A stretch of 64,000 bases of DNA from Rugamonas rivuli (GCF_009380165.1 NZ_WHUF01000001.1:186001-250000), one strand, 5' to 3'. Positions 17,800 through 27,062 are shown, counted from the stretch's first letter. Program-made: numbers and translations. The notes: generated from the sequence alone by a model not told the origin.

Positions 17800-18537
17800 T
17801 CAGGGAGTGTTTTTTGCCGCTCGGCGTTTGCGGCGGCGGGCGCTTCTTCCGGAGCCGCTCTTGGACTGTATGCCGGTGCCGGGCGTCGCTGCCTGCGCGC
17901 TGGGTGGGCGGAGGTTGGGTTGTCTCGGCCCTGATTGGCGCACTGCGGGCTGCCGTCCAGCGCGGGCGCGTTCAATGCCGGTCGCTGCTGGACTGGTTTT
18001 GCGGCGTTTTGATGGCTGCGTGAGCTGGTCTTGCGCCGGCTGGATTGCCGTCTGGGAGCGCTGGCTATGTTCCTGCTCTTCGCCTGCGAGCAAACGCGCT
18101 ATCGCCGCTTTCCGCGCCGCCCGGCAGACATCGGCCAACAGCCATGCATCACTGCCCGGGAGGCGCAGCCAGATGGCTTTCCATGCGTTGCGGTTGCCGC
18201 TGCCGTACAGGTTCGCAAAACAGGACGGCGACACCGTATGCTTGCCATACTTGATTTCTGCCCCTTCCACTGTGGCGAAATATTGCTGGTGATCGAAGCT
18301 GGCGCGCAGCCTTGTTCCTTCGGGAAGAAACAACTCCTTCCATTGGTAGCCTGCTTCGGATAGTGTCGCAGGCTGCTGCGGAGGTGGCGGCGGTGGATTG
18401 ATGTAGTTGCGGATGGCCTCACAGACGAAGGGCTCCAGGCCGAAAACATCCGACCAGAACAAGCCGGTGAATTCGCCCAACTCTAACAGCACATCGTCGG
18501 GCACGCGGATTGGGAATTGAAGGCTGTGAGTAGGCAT
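17800..18537 (-). CDS. RAMA-domain protein with basic tail
   Basis: A 245-residue protein. Residues 60-145 resemble the RAMA (restriction/adenine-methylase-associated) domain: LFLPEGTRLRASFDHQQYFA, then a second strand pair and a SPSCFANLY...WLRLPGSDAWLLADVCR segment. A PPPPPPQQP linker precedes it. Residues 160-245 are rich in Arg, Lys, Ser and Gln and look disordered and nucleic-acid binding. The upstream 250 bases are AT-rich and packed with CTAA/TTAG words that it might bind. It ends 3 bases from the convergent beta-mannosidase stop. The function is unknown. Confidence 0.55.
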   Translation of the reverse strand: MPTHSLQFPIRVPDDVLLELGEFTGLFWSDVFGLEPFVCEAIRNYINPPPPPPQQPATLSEAGYQWKELFLPEGTRLRASFDHQQYFATVEGAEIKYGKHTVSPSCFANLYGSGNRNAWKAIWLRLPGSDAWLLADVCRAARKAAIARLLAGEEQEHSQRSQTAIQPAQDQLTQPSKRRKTSPAATGIERARAGRQPAVRQSGPRQPNLRPPSAQAATPGTGIQSKSGSGRSARRRKRRAAKNTP

Positions 18538-18540
18538 GAG

Positions 18541-18770
18541 GGTTCCCCAAAATCGGGTTTTTACTAACCGCTGCTAACCACCGCTAAGGCGTACTACAGC
18601 GCGCTAAGGCTTACTAAAATTTCCATACCGATCGCTAACCGATACTAAAATTTTGGAGCCTATATTCGTTAGAACCGATTAGCAGCAGTTAGTTCCCGAT
18701 TAGTGCGAACTCTGGCGAAATATCGATGGTTATCATGAGGTAGTAGTGGTTATCGCGTTTTAGTAAAACC
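18541..18770. repeat. Cluster of CTAA/TTAG words upstream of the RAMA gene
   Basis: About twelve copies of CTAA or its complement TTAG, many as GCTAACC, GCTAAGG or ACTAAAA, occur within roughly 230 bases that are clearly more AT-rich than the surroundings. The last word is a near-palindrome, GTTTTAGTAAAAC at 18757-18769, which resembles the sugar-gene operator motif. The stretch holds no credible gene. Confidence 0.5.
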
Positions 18771-18804
18771 CGAAAAAAAACGAACCACCCCCTGTATCCT
18801 CCGG

Positions 18805-20058
18805 TCATGCCTTCGCGCGGACGCCCGGCAGCGGCATGCGGCGCACCAGCAGCATCGCGGGCACCGCGCTGAGCAGCACCCACAGGAAGAAATGCTGATA
18901 GCCCAGCGCCGCCTGGATGTCGCCGCTGATCACCTTGAATATCACGAAGCCCAGCTGCATGATGCCCGACGCCAGCGCGTAGTGCGCGGCGCTGTACTTC
19001 CCGACCGACAGCACCTGGATGATGAACAGTATCAGGCCGACGAAGCCGAAGCCATAGCCAAACATCTCCAAGCCGACCGCCGCCGTGATCACCCACAGAT
19101 CGCTCGGCATCTGCGTGCTCAGGAAATAGAACACCAGGTTGGGCAGGTTCACCGCCAGCACCAGCCAGATCAGCGCGCGGCGCAGACCTAGCCAGGCGGC
19201 GAAGTAGCCGCCGCCCAGGCTGCCCAGGATGAAGGTCAGCGTACCGGCCGTGCCGTAGACCGAACCGATCTGGCCCGTGCTCAAGCCCAGCCCGCCCAAC
19301 TCACGCGCCTCGCGCAGGAACAGCGGCGCGATGGTCTGCACCTGCGCCTCGCCGGCGCGAAACAGGATGATGAACACGACACACAGCCAGATGTCCGGCT
19401 TGCGGAAGAAATCGCGGAACACGTCGCGCAGCGTCTCGCCCGCGCTCATGGCCGACTTGGCGGGCGCGGCCGTGTGCGGAATCGCCATGGTGTGGTAGGC
19501 GCCCACCGCCAGCATGATGGCCGCCAGCAGCAGGAAAATGATGGACCACGCCACCCGCACGTCGAACTTGCTTTCCAGATGGCCGGCCAGGATCACCAGC
19601 CCGCCGAGCGAGACGAACTTGCCCGCATTGAAGAACGCCCCGCACCAGCCCGCGTAACGGGCTTGCTGGTATTCGTTCAGATGCATGATGTAGAGCCCGT
19701 CGGCGGCGATGTCGTGGGTGGCCGCCGACAGCGAGGCCAGCATGAACACCGCGATGCAGGCGGCGAAATAGTCGGGCAGTTGCAGCGCCAGCGCCACCAG
19801 CCCGAAGGCGCAGCCGGTGATCCACTGGCAAACGATCACCGTGCTTTTCTTGTTTGAGGTCAGCTCCAGCAGCGGGCTCCACAGCGGTTTGATCACCCAG
19901 GCCAGGCCCAGGAAACCGGTCCAGTGCGTGATCTGTTCATTCGCTATGTGCAAGCTCTTGAACATCAGGCTGGCGACCAGGGCTACCGCGTAGAACGGCA
20001 ACCCCTCGGCCAGATACAGGCTGGCGATCCAGCGCAAGGGGTGCCGCATGCTATCCAT
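18805..20058 (-). CDS. AmpG-like MFS transporter in glycan locus
   Basis: A 417-residue, twelve-helix major facilitator protein. The start (LRWIASLYLAEGLPFYAV) and the THDIAADGLYI segment near residue 115 are typical of the AmpG/SLC33-like branch, which takes up muropeptides or other sugar compounds with protons. It starts 11 bases after the GH92 stop, so it belongs to that transcript. Uptake of mannose or mannooligosaccharides released by the neighbouring hydrolases is the likely role (inference). Confidence 0.75.
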   Translation of the reverse strand: MDSMRHPLRWIASLYLAEGLPFYAVALVASLMFKSLHIANEQITHWTGFLGLAWVIKPLWSPLLELTSNKKSTVIVCQWITGCAFGLVALALQLPDYFAACIAVFMLASLSAATHDIAADGLYIMHLNEYQQARYAGWCGAFFNAGKFVSLGGLVILAGHLESKFDVRVAWSIIFLLLAAIMLAVGAYHTMAIPHTAAPAKSAMSAGETLRDVFRDFFRKPDIWLCVVFIILFRAGEAQVQTIAPLFLREARELGGLGLSTGQIGSVYGTAGTLTFILGSLGGGYFAAWLGLRRALIWLVLAVNLPNLVFYFLSTQMPSDLWVITAAVGLEMFGYGFGFVGLILFIIQVLSVGKYSAAHYALASGIMQLGFVIFKVISGDIQAALGYQHFFLWVLLSAVPAMLLVRRMPLPGVRAKA

Positions 20059-20069
20059 GCCGCGTGCTG

Positions 20070-22517
20070 TCAGTTGGCGTCAGACGGGACGCTGGCGGGG
20101 CTGCTGCCCCAGTGTGCTGCGGCCGGGTCGGTGGACAGTTGCATGCGCAGTTGTCCGCCACGCTGCAGTTGTTCCCAATCCAGCCAGACTTTGTCGTGCG
20201 GACGGGCGTTCCAGCTCAGCTGCGTGACGAAGGAGGGCGGCGCCTCCGGCGACAGGGCAGACGCTGCGGCTGGCAGAGCATCCTTCTCGATGCTCAACTG
20301 CTTGCCGTTGCCCAGGTCGACCTGCGCCTTGGCGAACTTGGGCTCATGCAGCAGGAAACGGCCGCTGCCCGGCGTGGACGGGTAGATGCCCAGTGCGCTG
20401 AACACATACCAGGCCGACATGGTACCCAGATCGTCGTTGCCGGTCACGCCGTTGGGCGCGTTGCTGAACAGGGTTTCAGCGGCGCGCAGCACGGTCGTGG
20501 TCTTCCACGGCTGGCCGATCAGCGTGTACATCCACGGCGCGTGCAGGTCCGGCTCGTTGTTCGGATTGTAGTGGTACTGGTTGTAGTAGTTGTACGCGCC
20601 CATCACCCATTCCTTGCGCACCGCCTGGAAGGGATCGGCGCGCAGCGCGTCGTAGGCGAAGAAGGCGTCCAGCCGGCGCGCGGTCTGCTCGCGTCCGCCC
20701 ATCGCCTTGACCATGCCGCCCACGTCCTGCTGCACCAGCCATTGATACTGCCATGCCGTGCCTTCGTGGAAGCCGTGCTCGGCGCGCGGCGTGTAGCTGC
20801 CGTCGATCTCGGTGTACCACTGGCCGTCGCTGGTCTTGGCGCGCGGGAATCCCTGGAAGCCGAGCGCCTTGTCCTGCGCGCTGGCGTCCCACACATTGCG
20901 CCAGTTGCCGGCGCGCTTGCGCAGCAGCGCCGCGTCATCCTTCTTGCCCAGCGCCTCGGCCATGAAGGCCAGCGCGCCGTCGGCCTGCGCGTATTCCATC
21001 GTGGCCGAGCCGCCGTGGTGCGGATCGACATCCATGCCCTTGGCGCGGAACGACAGGTCGTACTGCACGTAGCCCCTGGACAGGTAGTTCGGGTTGCCGG
21101 CGCGGCCTTCGTTGCGGCTGCCGAACGGCGGCACGCCGAAGGCGTTTTCACGCAGCGCCGCGTAGGCTTGCTGTTCGCGGCCCTTCAGTGCGCCGTAGCG
21201 CCACAGGTCGACCAGGAAAGGCGTGACCGGATCGCCCGTCATCACGTTCGATTCGAAATTGGCGTAGCCCCAGCGCGGCAGCCAGCCGCCCTGGTCGCGG
21301 ATCTTCAGCACGGATTCGGCGATGTCGCGGGCGCGCTCGGGACGCAGCAGCGCGATCAGCTGGTTCTGTGCGCGGTAGGTGTCCCACAGCGAGAAGAATT
21401 CGTAGTAGGTGGACTTGCCGGACGAATGAATACGGTCGTCGTAGCCGCGATAGCGGCCGTCGCTGTCGTTGCCGGTCAGCGGTTGCAGCAGCGAGTGGTA
21501 CAGCGCGGTGTAGAACACGGTGCGCTGGTTCTGGTCGGCGCCTTCGATGTTGACCGACTTGAGTTCCTGCTGCCACGCCTGCTGCGCCTGTTCGCGCATC
21601 TGGTCGAAGCTGCGCGGCGCGCCTTGGGCGTAGGCGTCGGCGCGCAGGTTGCGGCGGGCGCCGTCGGCGTCCACATGCGAGATGGCGCTGATCGCCGTCA
21701 CCGCCTTGCCATCCTTGACGTCGAAGGTGAACCAGGCGCCGTGCGGGCGGCTGTCGCCCTGCTGGCTCAGCAGCTTGGAGCCGGGCAGGCCACCGTTTTC
21801 ATTCCACACGCCGTGGGCGGTGAACGGACGGTCGAATTCCATGCGGAACCAGGTGGCGTACTGGGCGCCGCCGCAGAAGCTGCGGGTGACGATCTTACCT
21901 TCGATGCTGTGGTCGTCGACCACGCGCAAGCTGCTGCCGACCACCGAGTGGCGCTCGTTGGCTTGGCCCAGATTGACCAGCACATGGCCCTGCGCGGTGC
22001 CCGGCGCGAAGGTGTAGCGCTCGGCGGCGGCGCGGGTCAGCGCGGTGGTTTCGGCGACGATGCCGCCGTAGCTGGTCAGCTTGACCTTGAAGTAGCCGGC
22101 TTCGCCGACTTCACCGTCATGGGTGTATTCCGCAGCGTATTTCTTGTGGTCGAAGCTGCCCGGCTTGCTGGTGTCGAAATTGCCGCCGGGGCCGATGCTG
22201 CCGGTTACTGGCAGCACGGACAGCTGGCCGCCTTGCTCCCAGCATCCGGCGCCGGACAGGAAGAAGTGGCCGAAGCCGCGTATCTTGGGATCGGTGTAGT
22301 GCCAGCCGGCGTAGTGTTCGCCGATGGGGCTGACTTGCAGCATGCCGAACGGCGCCGATGCGCCGGGGAAGGTGTTGCCGTCGTCCTGGGTGCCGATGAA
22401 GGTGTTGACCGGCGCGGCCGACGCGACAGGCGCGGCGGCCTGGCTGATGCAGGCGGTGCCGAGCAGGGCGCCTGTCAGCAGCGGCAGCAGGGATTTGGAC
22501 GGTGGGAAGATGTGCAT
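20070..22517 (-). CDS. GH92 alpha-mannosidase, secreted
   Basis: An 815-residue GH92 enzyme. GH92 members are calcium-dependent inverting exo-alpha-mannosidases, usually 1,2-specific. A signal peptide of about 27 residues (LLPLLTGALLGTACISQAAA) precedes VNTFIGTQDDGNTFPGASAPFGMLQ, the family N-terminal motif. GGSATMEYAQADGALAFMAEALGK, PWMYTLIGQPWKT and GNDDLGTMSAWYVFSALGIYP are the C-terminal family motifs, the last holding catalytic-site residues. GAGGAAA precedes the ATG. It is expected in the periplasm, supplying mannose to the downstream MFS carrier. Confidence 0.92.
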   Translation of the reverse strand: MHIFPPSKSLLPLLTGALLGTACISQAAAPVASAAPVNTFIGTQDDGNTFPGASAPFGMLQVSPIGEHYAGWHYTDPKIRGFGHFFLSGAGCWEQGGQLSVLPVTGSIGPGGNFDTSKPGSFDHKKYAAEYTHDGEVGEAGYFKVKLTSYGGIVAETTALTRAAAERYTFAPGTAQGHVLVNLGQANERHSVVGSSLRVVDDHSIEGKIVTRSFCGGAQYATWFRMEFDRPFTAHGVWNENGGLPGSKLLSQQGDSRPHGAWFTFDVKDGKAVTAISAISHVDADGARRNLRADAYAQGAPRSFDQMREQAQQAWQQELKSVNIEGADQNQRTVFYTALYHSLLQPLTGNDSDGRYRGYDDRIHSSGKSTYYEFFSLWDTYRAQNQLIALLRPERARDIAESVLKIRDQGGWLPRWGYANFESNVMTGDPVTPFLVDLWRYGALKGREQQAYAALRENAFGVPPFGSRNEGRAGNPNYLSRGYVQYDLSFRAKGMDVDPHHGGSATMEYAQADGALAFMAEALGKKDDAALLRKRAGNWRNVWDASAQDKALGFQGFPRAKTSDGQWYTEIDGSYTPRAEHGFHEGTAWQYQWLVQQDVGGMVKAMGGREQTARRLDAFFAYDALRADPFQAVRKEWVMGAYNYYNQYHYNPNNEPDLHAPWMYTLIGQPWKTTTVLRAAETLFSNAPNGVTGNDDLGTMSAWYVFSALGIYPSTPGSGRFLLHEPKFAKAQVDLGNGKQLSIEKDALPAAASALSPEAPPSFVTQLSWNARPHDKVWLDWEQLQRGGQLRMQLSTDPAAAHWGSSPASVPSDAN

Positions 22518-22622
22518 TACGGTTTCCTCAGTGTGCGGGTGTCAAATTGCATATGCTTGCATGTATAGCATCGGCAAAAATCGGGGTCAACGCGGGCGGA
22601 AAAACGGCGGGCAGTTTAACGG

Positions 22623-22634
22623 CTTTTAGTAAAC
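22623..22634. promoter_or_regulatory. CTTTTAGTAAAC operator-like motif upstream of GH92
   Basis: It lies 106 bases before the GH92 ATG, between the GH97 stop and GH92. The sequence CTTTTAGTAAACAC is nearly the reverse complement of the beta-mannosidase upstream site. Confidence 0.45.
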
Positions 22635-22651
22635 ACGGCCCGCCGTGGCGC

Positions 22652-24697
22652 TTACTTGTCGAGCGCCTTGAAGCGCACGGCCGCGCCGCCGCCCGGCGCC
22701 AGCCACAGCGCCAGCATGTCCTCGCGGCCGACTTCGCGGGTTTCGATGACGATGTCGTAGGGGTTGGTATCCCAGTGGGCCTTGGCGCCGTCGCGGTAGA
22801 TCTGCGCCAGATAGCGCTTGGACGGCGCCAGGAAGTCCAGCTTGAGGTTGAGCGTGCGCGCGGTCTCGTTGCTGAGCGCGCCGAGGAACCAGTCGGCGCC
22901 GCCGCGCTGCTGGCGCGCCATGGCGACGTACTGGCCCACTTCGCCGGCGATGGCGCGGCTTTGCTCCCAGTCGGTCGGCACGTCGACGATGAACTGGAAG
23001 GCGTCGCGTCGCGCTTCGTAGTTTTCCGGCAGGTCGGCCGCCATGTGGATGGGGCTGTACAGCACCACATACAGCGACAGCTCCTTGGCCAGCGTCGAGC
23101 GCACGCGGTTCTCGGAGGTCTCTCCGTTGGGCTTCAGGTTGAAGATGCCCGGCGTGTAGTCGAACGGCCCGGACAGCATGCGCGTGAACGGCAGGATGGC
23201 GGTGTGCTCGGGCGGATTGGGCGGGAAGCCCCAGGCGTTGTATTCCTGGCCGCGCGCGCCTTCACGGGTGATCCAGTTCGGATAGGTGCGGCGCAGGCCG
23301 GTGTCCTTGATCGGCTCGTGGGTGTCGATGCTGATGTGGCGCTTGGCCGCCTGCTCGACCGAGCGCAGGTATTCGCCGGCCATGTACTGGCCGTCGTGCC
23401 ATTCGTAGCGCACGCGGCCTTGCTCGTCGATGCGTTTGATTTTGGCGTTGTCGGCCACGTAGCCGGTCTTCACCTGCGTTACTCCGTTGTCGCGGTAGTA
23501 GTCGTAGGCGGCGTCCATCTGGCTGGCGTAGTGGCTGACCGCGCCCGAGGTTTCGTGGTGGCCGATCAGCTGCACGCCGGTCTTCTTGCCATAGGCGGCG
23601 ATGGCTTTCATGTCGAAGTCGGGATAGGGCTGGGTGAACTTGAACAGGTCGCCGTTGTCGGGCCATTCGCCGTCCCAGCCCACGTTCCAGCCTTCGACCA
23701 GCACGCCGGCGAAGCCGTACTTGGCGGCGAAGTCCATATAGCGTTTGGTTTCGGCGGTGGTGGCGCCGTGTTTGTCGCCGGACGACCAGGTCTTCTGCCA
23801 CAGGTGCATGGCCCACCAGATGCCGACGTACTTGCCCGGCTTGACCCAGGAGACGTCGCCCAGCTTGTTGGGTTCGTTCAGGTTCAGGATCAGGTCGGAG
23901 TTCAGCAGCGAGGGCGCGTCCGGGGCGATCTGCACGGTGCGCCATGGCGATTTGAAGTCGGTGCGGGTCTTGACTTTGATGCCGTCGTACCACGGCGTCA
24001 GGTCGGCCTTGAAGACGCCGTCGCGCTGCTGCGCCAGCGTCATCGACGCGTAGTCGGTCAGCGCCGCTTCGTGGATGCTCAGGTGTACGCCGGAGGCCAG
24101 GCGCATGGTGAACGGCGTCTCGACGTGCACGGCTTCGCGCAGCGAGGTGTTGCGGTACAGGTATTCCAGGCTGCGCCAGGCGCGGGCAGGGATCCACCAG
24201 GCGCGCGTGGCGTCCACTTCGGGCAGCACGAACTCGCTGGATTCGTCGACGATCTCGACCTGGTCCATGCCGGGCTGCTTGGGCACCTCGTAGCGGAAGC
24301 CGATGCCGTCGTCGAACACGCGGAAGCGTACGGTGAAGCGGCCGGTGGCGCTACTGCCGGCGTTGCCGCTGCCGCCGAAGTCCACGCGCAGCTCGTTGTG
24401 CTTGTCGCGCACCAGCTTGCGTTCGCCCCAGGGCTGGGTCCATTGCGTGTCGGCCGAGGCGGGCGCGCTGGCGACGATGCGGTAACCGTCGCCAAACGCG
24501 GCCTGGTCCTTGAACACCAGGCCCAGGCGCGAGTTGGCGATGACTTCCTTGCCTCGGTAGCTGACCTTGTAGCTTGGGTGGGCGCGGTTGTCGCTGACGG
24601 TGACGACGACGGCGCCGTCGGGGGATTGCACGCTCAGGTCGGCGGCGCCGGCAAGCGGCGCTATCAGGGCGAGCAGCAGAACGGTACGGGTATGCAT
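22652..24697 (-). CDS. GH97 alpha-glycosidase, secreted
   Basis: A 681-residue family GH97 enzyme (alpha-glucosidase or alpha-galactosidase). An N-terminal signal (LLLALIAPLAGA) precedes a beta-sandwich domain that starts LSVQSPDGAVVVTVSDN. The barrel contains YVGIWWAMHLWQKTW, VLVEGWNVGWDGEWPDNGDLF, LIGHHETSG and VTQVKTGYVAD. The Asp of the retaining galactosidase subgroup versus the Glu bases of the inverting glucosidase subgroup could not be assigned without an alignment, so the sugar is left open. It precedes GH92 in the leftward series, with 134 bases between them. Confidence 0.88.
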   Translation of the reverse strand: MHTRTVLLLALIAPLAGAADLSVQSPDGAVVVTVSDNRAHPSYKVSYRGKEVIANSRLGLVFKDQAAFGDGYRIVASAPASADTQWTQPWGERKLVRDKHNELRVDFGGSGNAGSSATGRFTVRFRVFDDGIGFRYEVPKQPGMDQVEIVDESSEFVLPEVDATRAWWIPARAWRSLEYLYRNTSLREAVHVETPFTMRLASGVHLSIHEAALTDYASMTLAQQRDGVFKADLTPWYDGIKVKTRTDFKSPWRTVQIAPDAPSLLNSDLILNLNEPNKLGDVSWVKPGKYVGIWWAMHLWQKTWSSGDKHGATTAETKRYMDFAAKYGFAGVLVEGWNVGWDGEWPDNGDLFKFTQPYPDFDMKAIAAYGKKTGVQLIGHHETSGAVSHYASQMDAAYDYYRDNGVTQVKTGYVADNAKIKRIDEQGRVRYEWHDGQYMAGEYLRSVEQAAKRHISIDTHEPIKDTGLRRTYPNWITREGARGQEYNAWGFPPNPPEHTAILPFTRMLSGPFDYTPGIFNLKPNGETSENRVRSTLAKELSLYVVLYSPIHMAADLPENYEARRDAFQFIVDVPTDWEQSRAIAGEVGQYVAMARQQRGGADWFLGALSNETARTLNLKLDFLAPSKRYLAQIYRDGAKAHWDTNPYDIVIETREVGREDMLALWLAPGGGAAVRFKALDK

Positions 24698-24721
24698 GGA
24701 GGCGGCTCCAGGTGATCGGTA

Positions 24722-24752
24722 GTGAAAAGGGCCGCGCCGGGCAGGCGCGGCC
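24722..24752 (-). terminator. Terminator after the fructokinase gene
   Basis: The stem GGCCGCGCC pairs with GGCGCGGCC over a 5-base loop. On the minus strand it is followed by TTTTCACT, in the gap between the fructokinase stop and the GH97 start. It probably separates the isomerase-kinase transcript from the glycosidase transcript. Confidence 0.65.
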
Positions 24753-24771
24753 TGGTGCTTACAGCGCTTGC

Positions 24772-25683
24772 CTACAGCAGTTGCCGGATCGCGGCCAGCG
24801 ACGGCGGGGTGGCGCCGTGGCCCTGGCAGGCGGCCGCGCCGGCGGCCACCGCGAAGCGCAGGTGTTCCTCGGGCGTGTCCAGCGGCTTGCGCATCAGACT
24901 GTACAGCAAACCGGCGATGCTGGCGTCGCCGGCGCCGACGGTGTCGGCCACCGTGACCGGCACGGCCGGCGCGCTCCAGCGCTGCGCGCCGATGTGCAGC
25001 TCGGCGCCGGCCTCGCCCCGGGTGTAGAGGCAGATCGCTTCGGGATTCCAGCTGCGCAGCGTGGCCAGCGCGGCATCGACATCGAAGGTGCGGAACAGGC
25101 CCGCCAGATCTTCGTCGGACACCTTGATGACGTCGGCCAGCCCGGCCATGCGGCGCAAGGTGCTGTCATAGCCGGCGTCCATCAGCTTGCGGAAGTTGGG
25201 GTCGTAGCTGATGCGTACCCCGGCGTCCTTGAGCGTCTGCGCCAGCGCCACCAGCTTGCCGGCCAGCGGCTCGCGGGCCAGGCTGATGCCGCCGAAATGC
25301 ACCCAGCGCGCCTGGCCCATCCAGCCGGCCGGCAGCTGCGCCGGATCGAAGTGCAGGTCGGCGCTGTCACTGCCGATGAAGAAGTAGCTGGGCGGCGAGC
25401 GCCGGTGCACCACCGCCAGCAGCGGCGCCTTGGGCAGGCGCTGGAGGAAGCGCAAGTCCAGCCGCGCTTCCGTGCTGGCCTGCCACAGCGCCTCGCCGAA
25501 GACGTCGGTGCTGATGGCGCCAGCGAAGGCGGTCGGCACGTCCAGGCCGGCCATCACGCGCGCCACGTTCCAGCCGGAGCCGCCAACCTGGCTGGTCCAA
25601 TGCTGGCCGCGATCCTCGTCGACGATCATGTCGGTGAGCGCCTCGCCGGCCACCACAAAGCTCGGCAGTGCGGCATCAACCAT
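24772..25683 (-). CDS. PfkB-family fructokinase
   Basis: A 303-residue sugar kinase of the ribokinase/PfkB family. The N-terminal GGSGWNVARVMAGL and the C-terminal anion hole with catalytic Asp in DTVGAGDASIAGLLY are intact. Its start overlaps the stop of the upstream AGE epimerase by 8 bases. With mannose isomerase next door, ATP phosphorylation of fructose to fructose 6-phosphate is the natural reading; other ketoses are possible. Confidence 0.85.
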   Translation of the reverse strand: MVDAALPSFVVAGEALTDMIVDEDRGQHWTSQVGGSGWNVARVMAGLDVPTAFAGAISTDVFGEALWQASTEARLDLRFLQRLPKAPLLAVVHRRSPPSYFFIGSDSADLHFDPAQLPAGWMGQARWVHFGGISLAREPLAGKLVALAQTLKDAGVRISYDPNFRKLMDAGYDSTLRRMAGLADVIKVSDEDLAGLFRTFDVDAALATLRSWNPEAICLYTRGEAGAELHIGAQRWSAPAVPVTVADTVGAGDASIAGLLYSLMRKPLDTPEEHLRFAVAAGAAACQGHGATPPSLAAIRQLL

Positions 25684-26893
25684 GCTCGTTGCCGAATACG
25701 TTCAGCACTTCGTAGCAGGCGCCCATGGTGTGGTAGTCGGTCTTGCCGGCCGGGCTCTTGTAGATGCAGATCTTGCTGTTGTCGGCCGCCAGGATGCGGT
25801 ACCAGGCGCCGTGCTTGTGGTCGACGAAGTGCTGCCAGCTGTAGTCCCACAGGCGCTGGTACCAGTCCCAGTAGACAGCGTCGCCGCTGCGGTGCGCAAG
25901 CAGGGCGGCGGCGGCCAGCGATTCGGCCTGCACCCAGAAATACTTGTCGCCGTCGCAGATCGAGCCGTCCGGCGCGAAGCCGTAGTACAGGCCGCCGTGT
26001 TCGGCGTCCCAGGCGCTGCCGACGGCGGCGTCGAACAGCGCGCGGGCGCGTTCCAGCAGCCATTCCGGCGAGCGCGCCAGGTGGGCCTGGTGGCGTTCGA
26101 GGATCAGCAGCAGCTTGCACCATTCGGTCAGGTGGCCCGGCTGGTAGCCCCACGGACGGAAGATGTTGTTGCGGTTGTCCTTGTTGTAGTCGGCGTCGAC
26201 CGACCAGTCGGCGCGGTAGTGTTCCCAGATCAGGCCGCCGGACAGGGCAGCCTGGCGCACCGTGATGTTGTGCGCCAGCGTCTCGGCGCGCAACAGGTAA
26301 GGGCGGTGGCCGGTGGCCTCGAAGGCGGCGATCAGCGCCTCGCAGGCGTGCATATTGGCGTTCTGGCCGCGGTAGGGCGCCAGTTCCGACCAGTCGCCGC
26401 TGGCTTCGTCGGCGTACAGGCCGTGACCCTCGTCCCAGAAGCGCTGCTCCATCAGCGCGAAGGTCTCGGCGATGTAGTCGTTGGCCTCGCTCACGCCGGC
26501 CATGCTGGCATGGGCGTAGGCCAGCAGCACGAAGGCCAGGCCGTAGCAGTGGTTGGTGGCGTCGGTGATCAGCTTGTCGGTGCCGTTCCAGCACAGTTCC
26601 CAGGCGTAGCCGCCGGTCTGCGGGTTGCGGTGCACGTCGCGCAGGAAGGCGATGCCGTGGCGTACGCGCTGCTGGTACTCCGGCAGGCCGAAGTGGCGAT
26701 AGGCCATCGCATGGTTGAAGATGAAGCGCGTGCTGCTGACCAGATGGCGGGTGTGGCGGTCGTAGACCGTGCCGTCGTCCTGGTAGAAGTGATAGAAGCC
26801 GCCGCTCGGGTCGACGCAGCGGGGATCGTAGAAGGCCATCGTGTGGCGCACATGCGCCAGCAGTACATCGCGGGAGAGGAAATTCGGGGCCAT
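25676..26893 (-). CDS. AGE-family epimerase, probable mannose isomerase
   Basis: A 405-residue alpha-barrel protein of the N-acylglucosamine 2-epimerase/mannose isomerase family. Visible family features include GGFYHFYQDDG, RHLVSSTRFIFNHAMAY, NANMHACEALI, RPWGYQPGHLTEWCKLL and KYFWVQAESLAAAALL, with His residues in the barrel. The overlap with fructokinase supports mannose to fructose isomerisation followed by phosphorylation. This bypasses ManA-type phosphomannose isomerase. No strong ribosome site precedes the ATG. Confidence 0.85.
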   Translation of the reverse strand: MAPNFLSRDVLLAHVRHTMAFYDPRCVDPSGGFYHFYQDDGTVYDRHTRHLVSSTRFIFNHAMAYRHFGLPEYQQRVRHGIAFLRDVHRNPQTGGYAWELCWNGTDKLITDATNHCYGLAFVLLAYAHASMAGVSEANDYIAETFALMEQRFWDEGHGLYADEASGDWSELAPYRGQNANMHACEALIAAFEATGHRPYLLRAETLAHNITVRQAALSGGLIWEHYRADWSVDADYNKDNRNNIFRPWGYQPGHLTEWCKLLLILERHQAHLARSPEWLLERARALFDAAVGSAWDAEHGGLYYGFAPDGSICDGDKYFWVQAESLAAAALLAHRSGDAVYWDWYQRLWDYSWQHFVDHKHGAWYRILAADNSKICIYKSPAGKTDYHTMGACYEVLNVFGNEHG

Positions 26894-27004
26894 TATCGCT
26901 TGTGGTTAGTTTGCGGGGAGGGTCCTGGTAGACCGTGGCGCGATTTAATCACAGCGAAAAACGCCGCAGAGGGGGAATCTTTCGCGGACGGCTCAGTTTA
27001 TCGC

Positions 27005-27062
27005 GTTTCACTAAACACGCTGCTGTTCGCCCCGCGCGCGACGCCACGCTTGTTTAGTGAAT
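27005..27062. promoter_or_regulatory. Pair of inverted GTTTAGTGAA operator-like motifs
   Basis: GTTTCACTAAAC at 27005-27016 and GTTTAGTGAAT at 27052-27062 are inverted copies in the 284-base divergent gap between the isomerase and the sugar transporter genes. They match the motif upstream of the GH2 and GH92 genes. Nothing else was recognised in this gap. Confidence 0.5.

Noticed and set aside
20064..24715. Two long plus-strand frames (834 and 737 codons) opposite GH92 and GH97
   Set aside because: Antisense shadows; the minus-strand frames carry signal peptides and family motifs.
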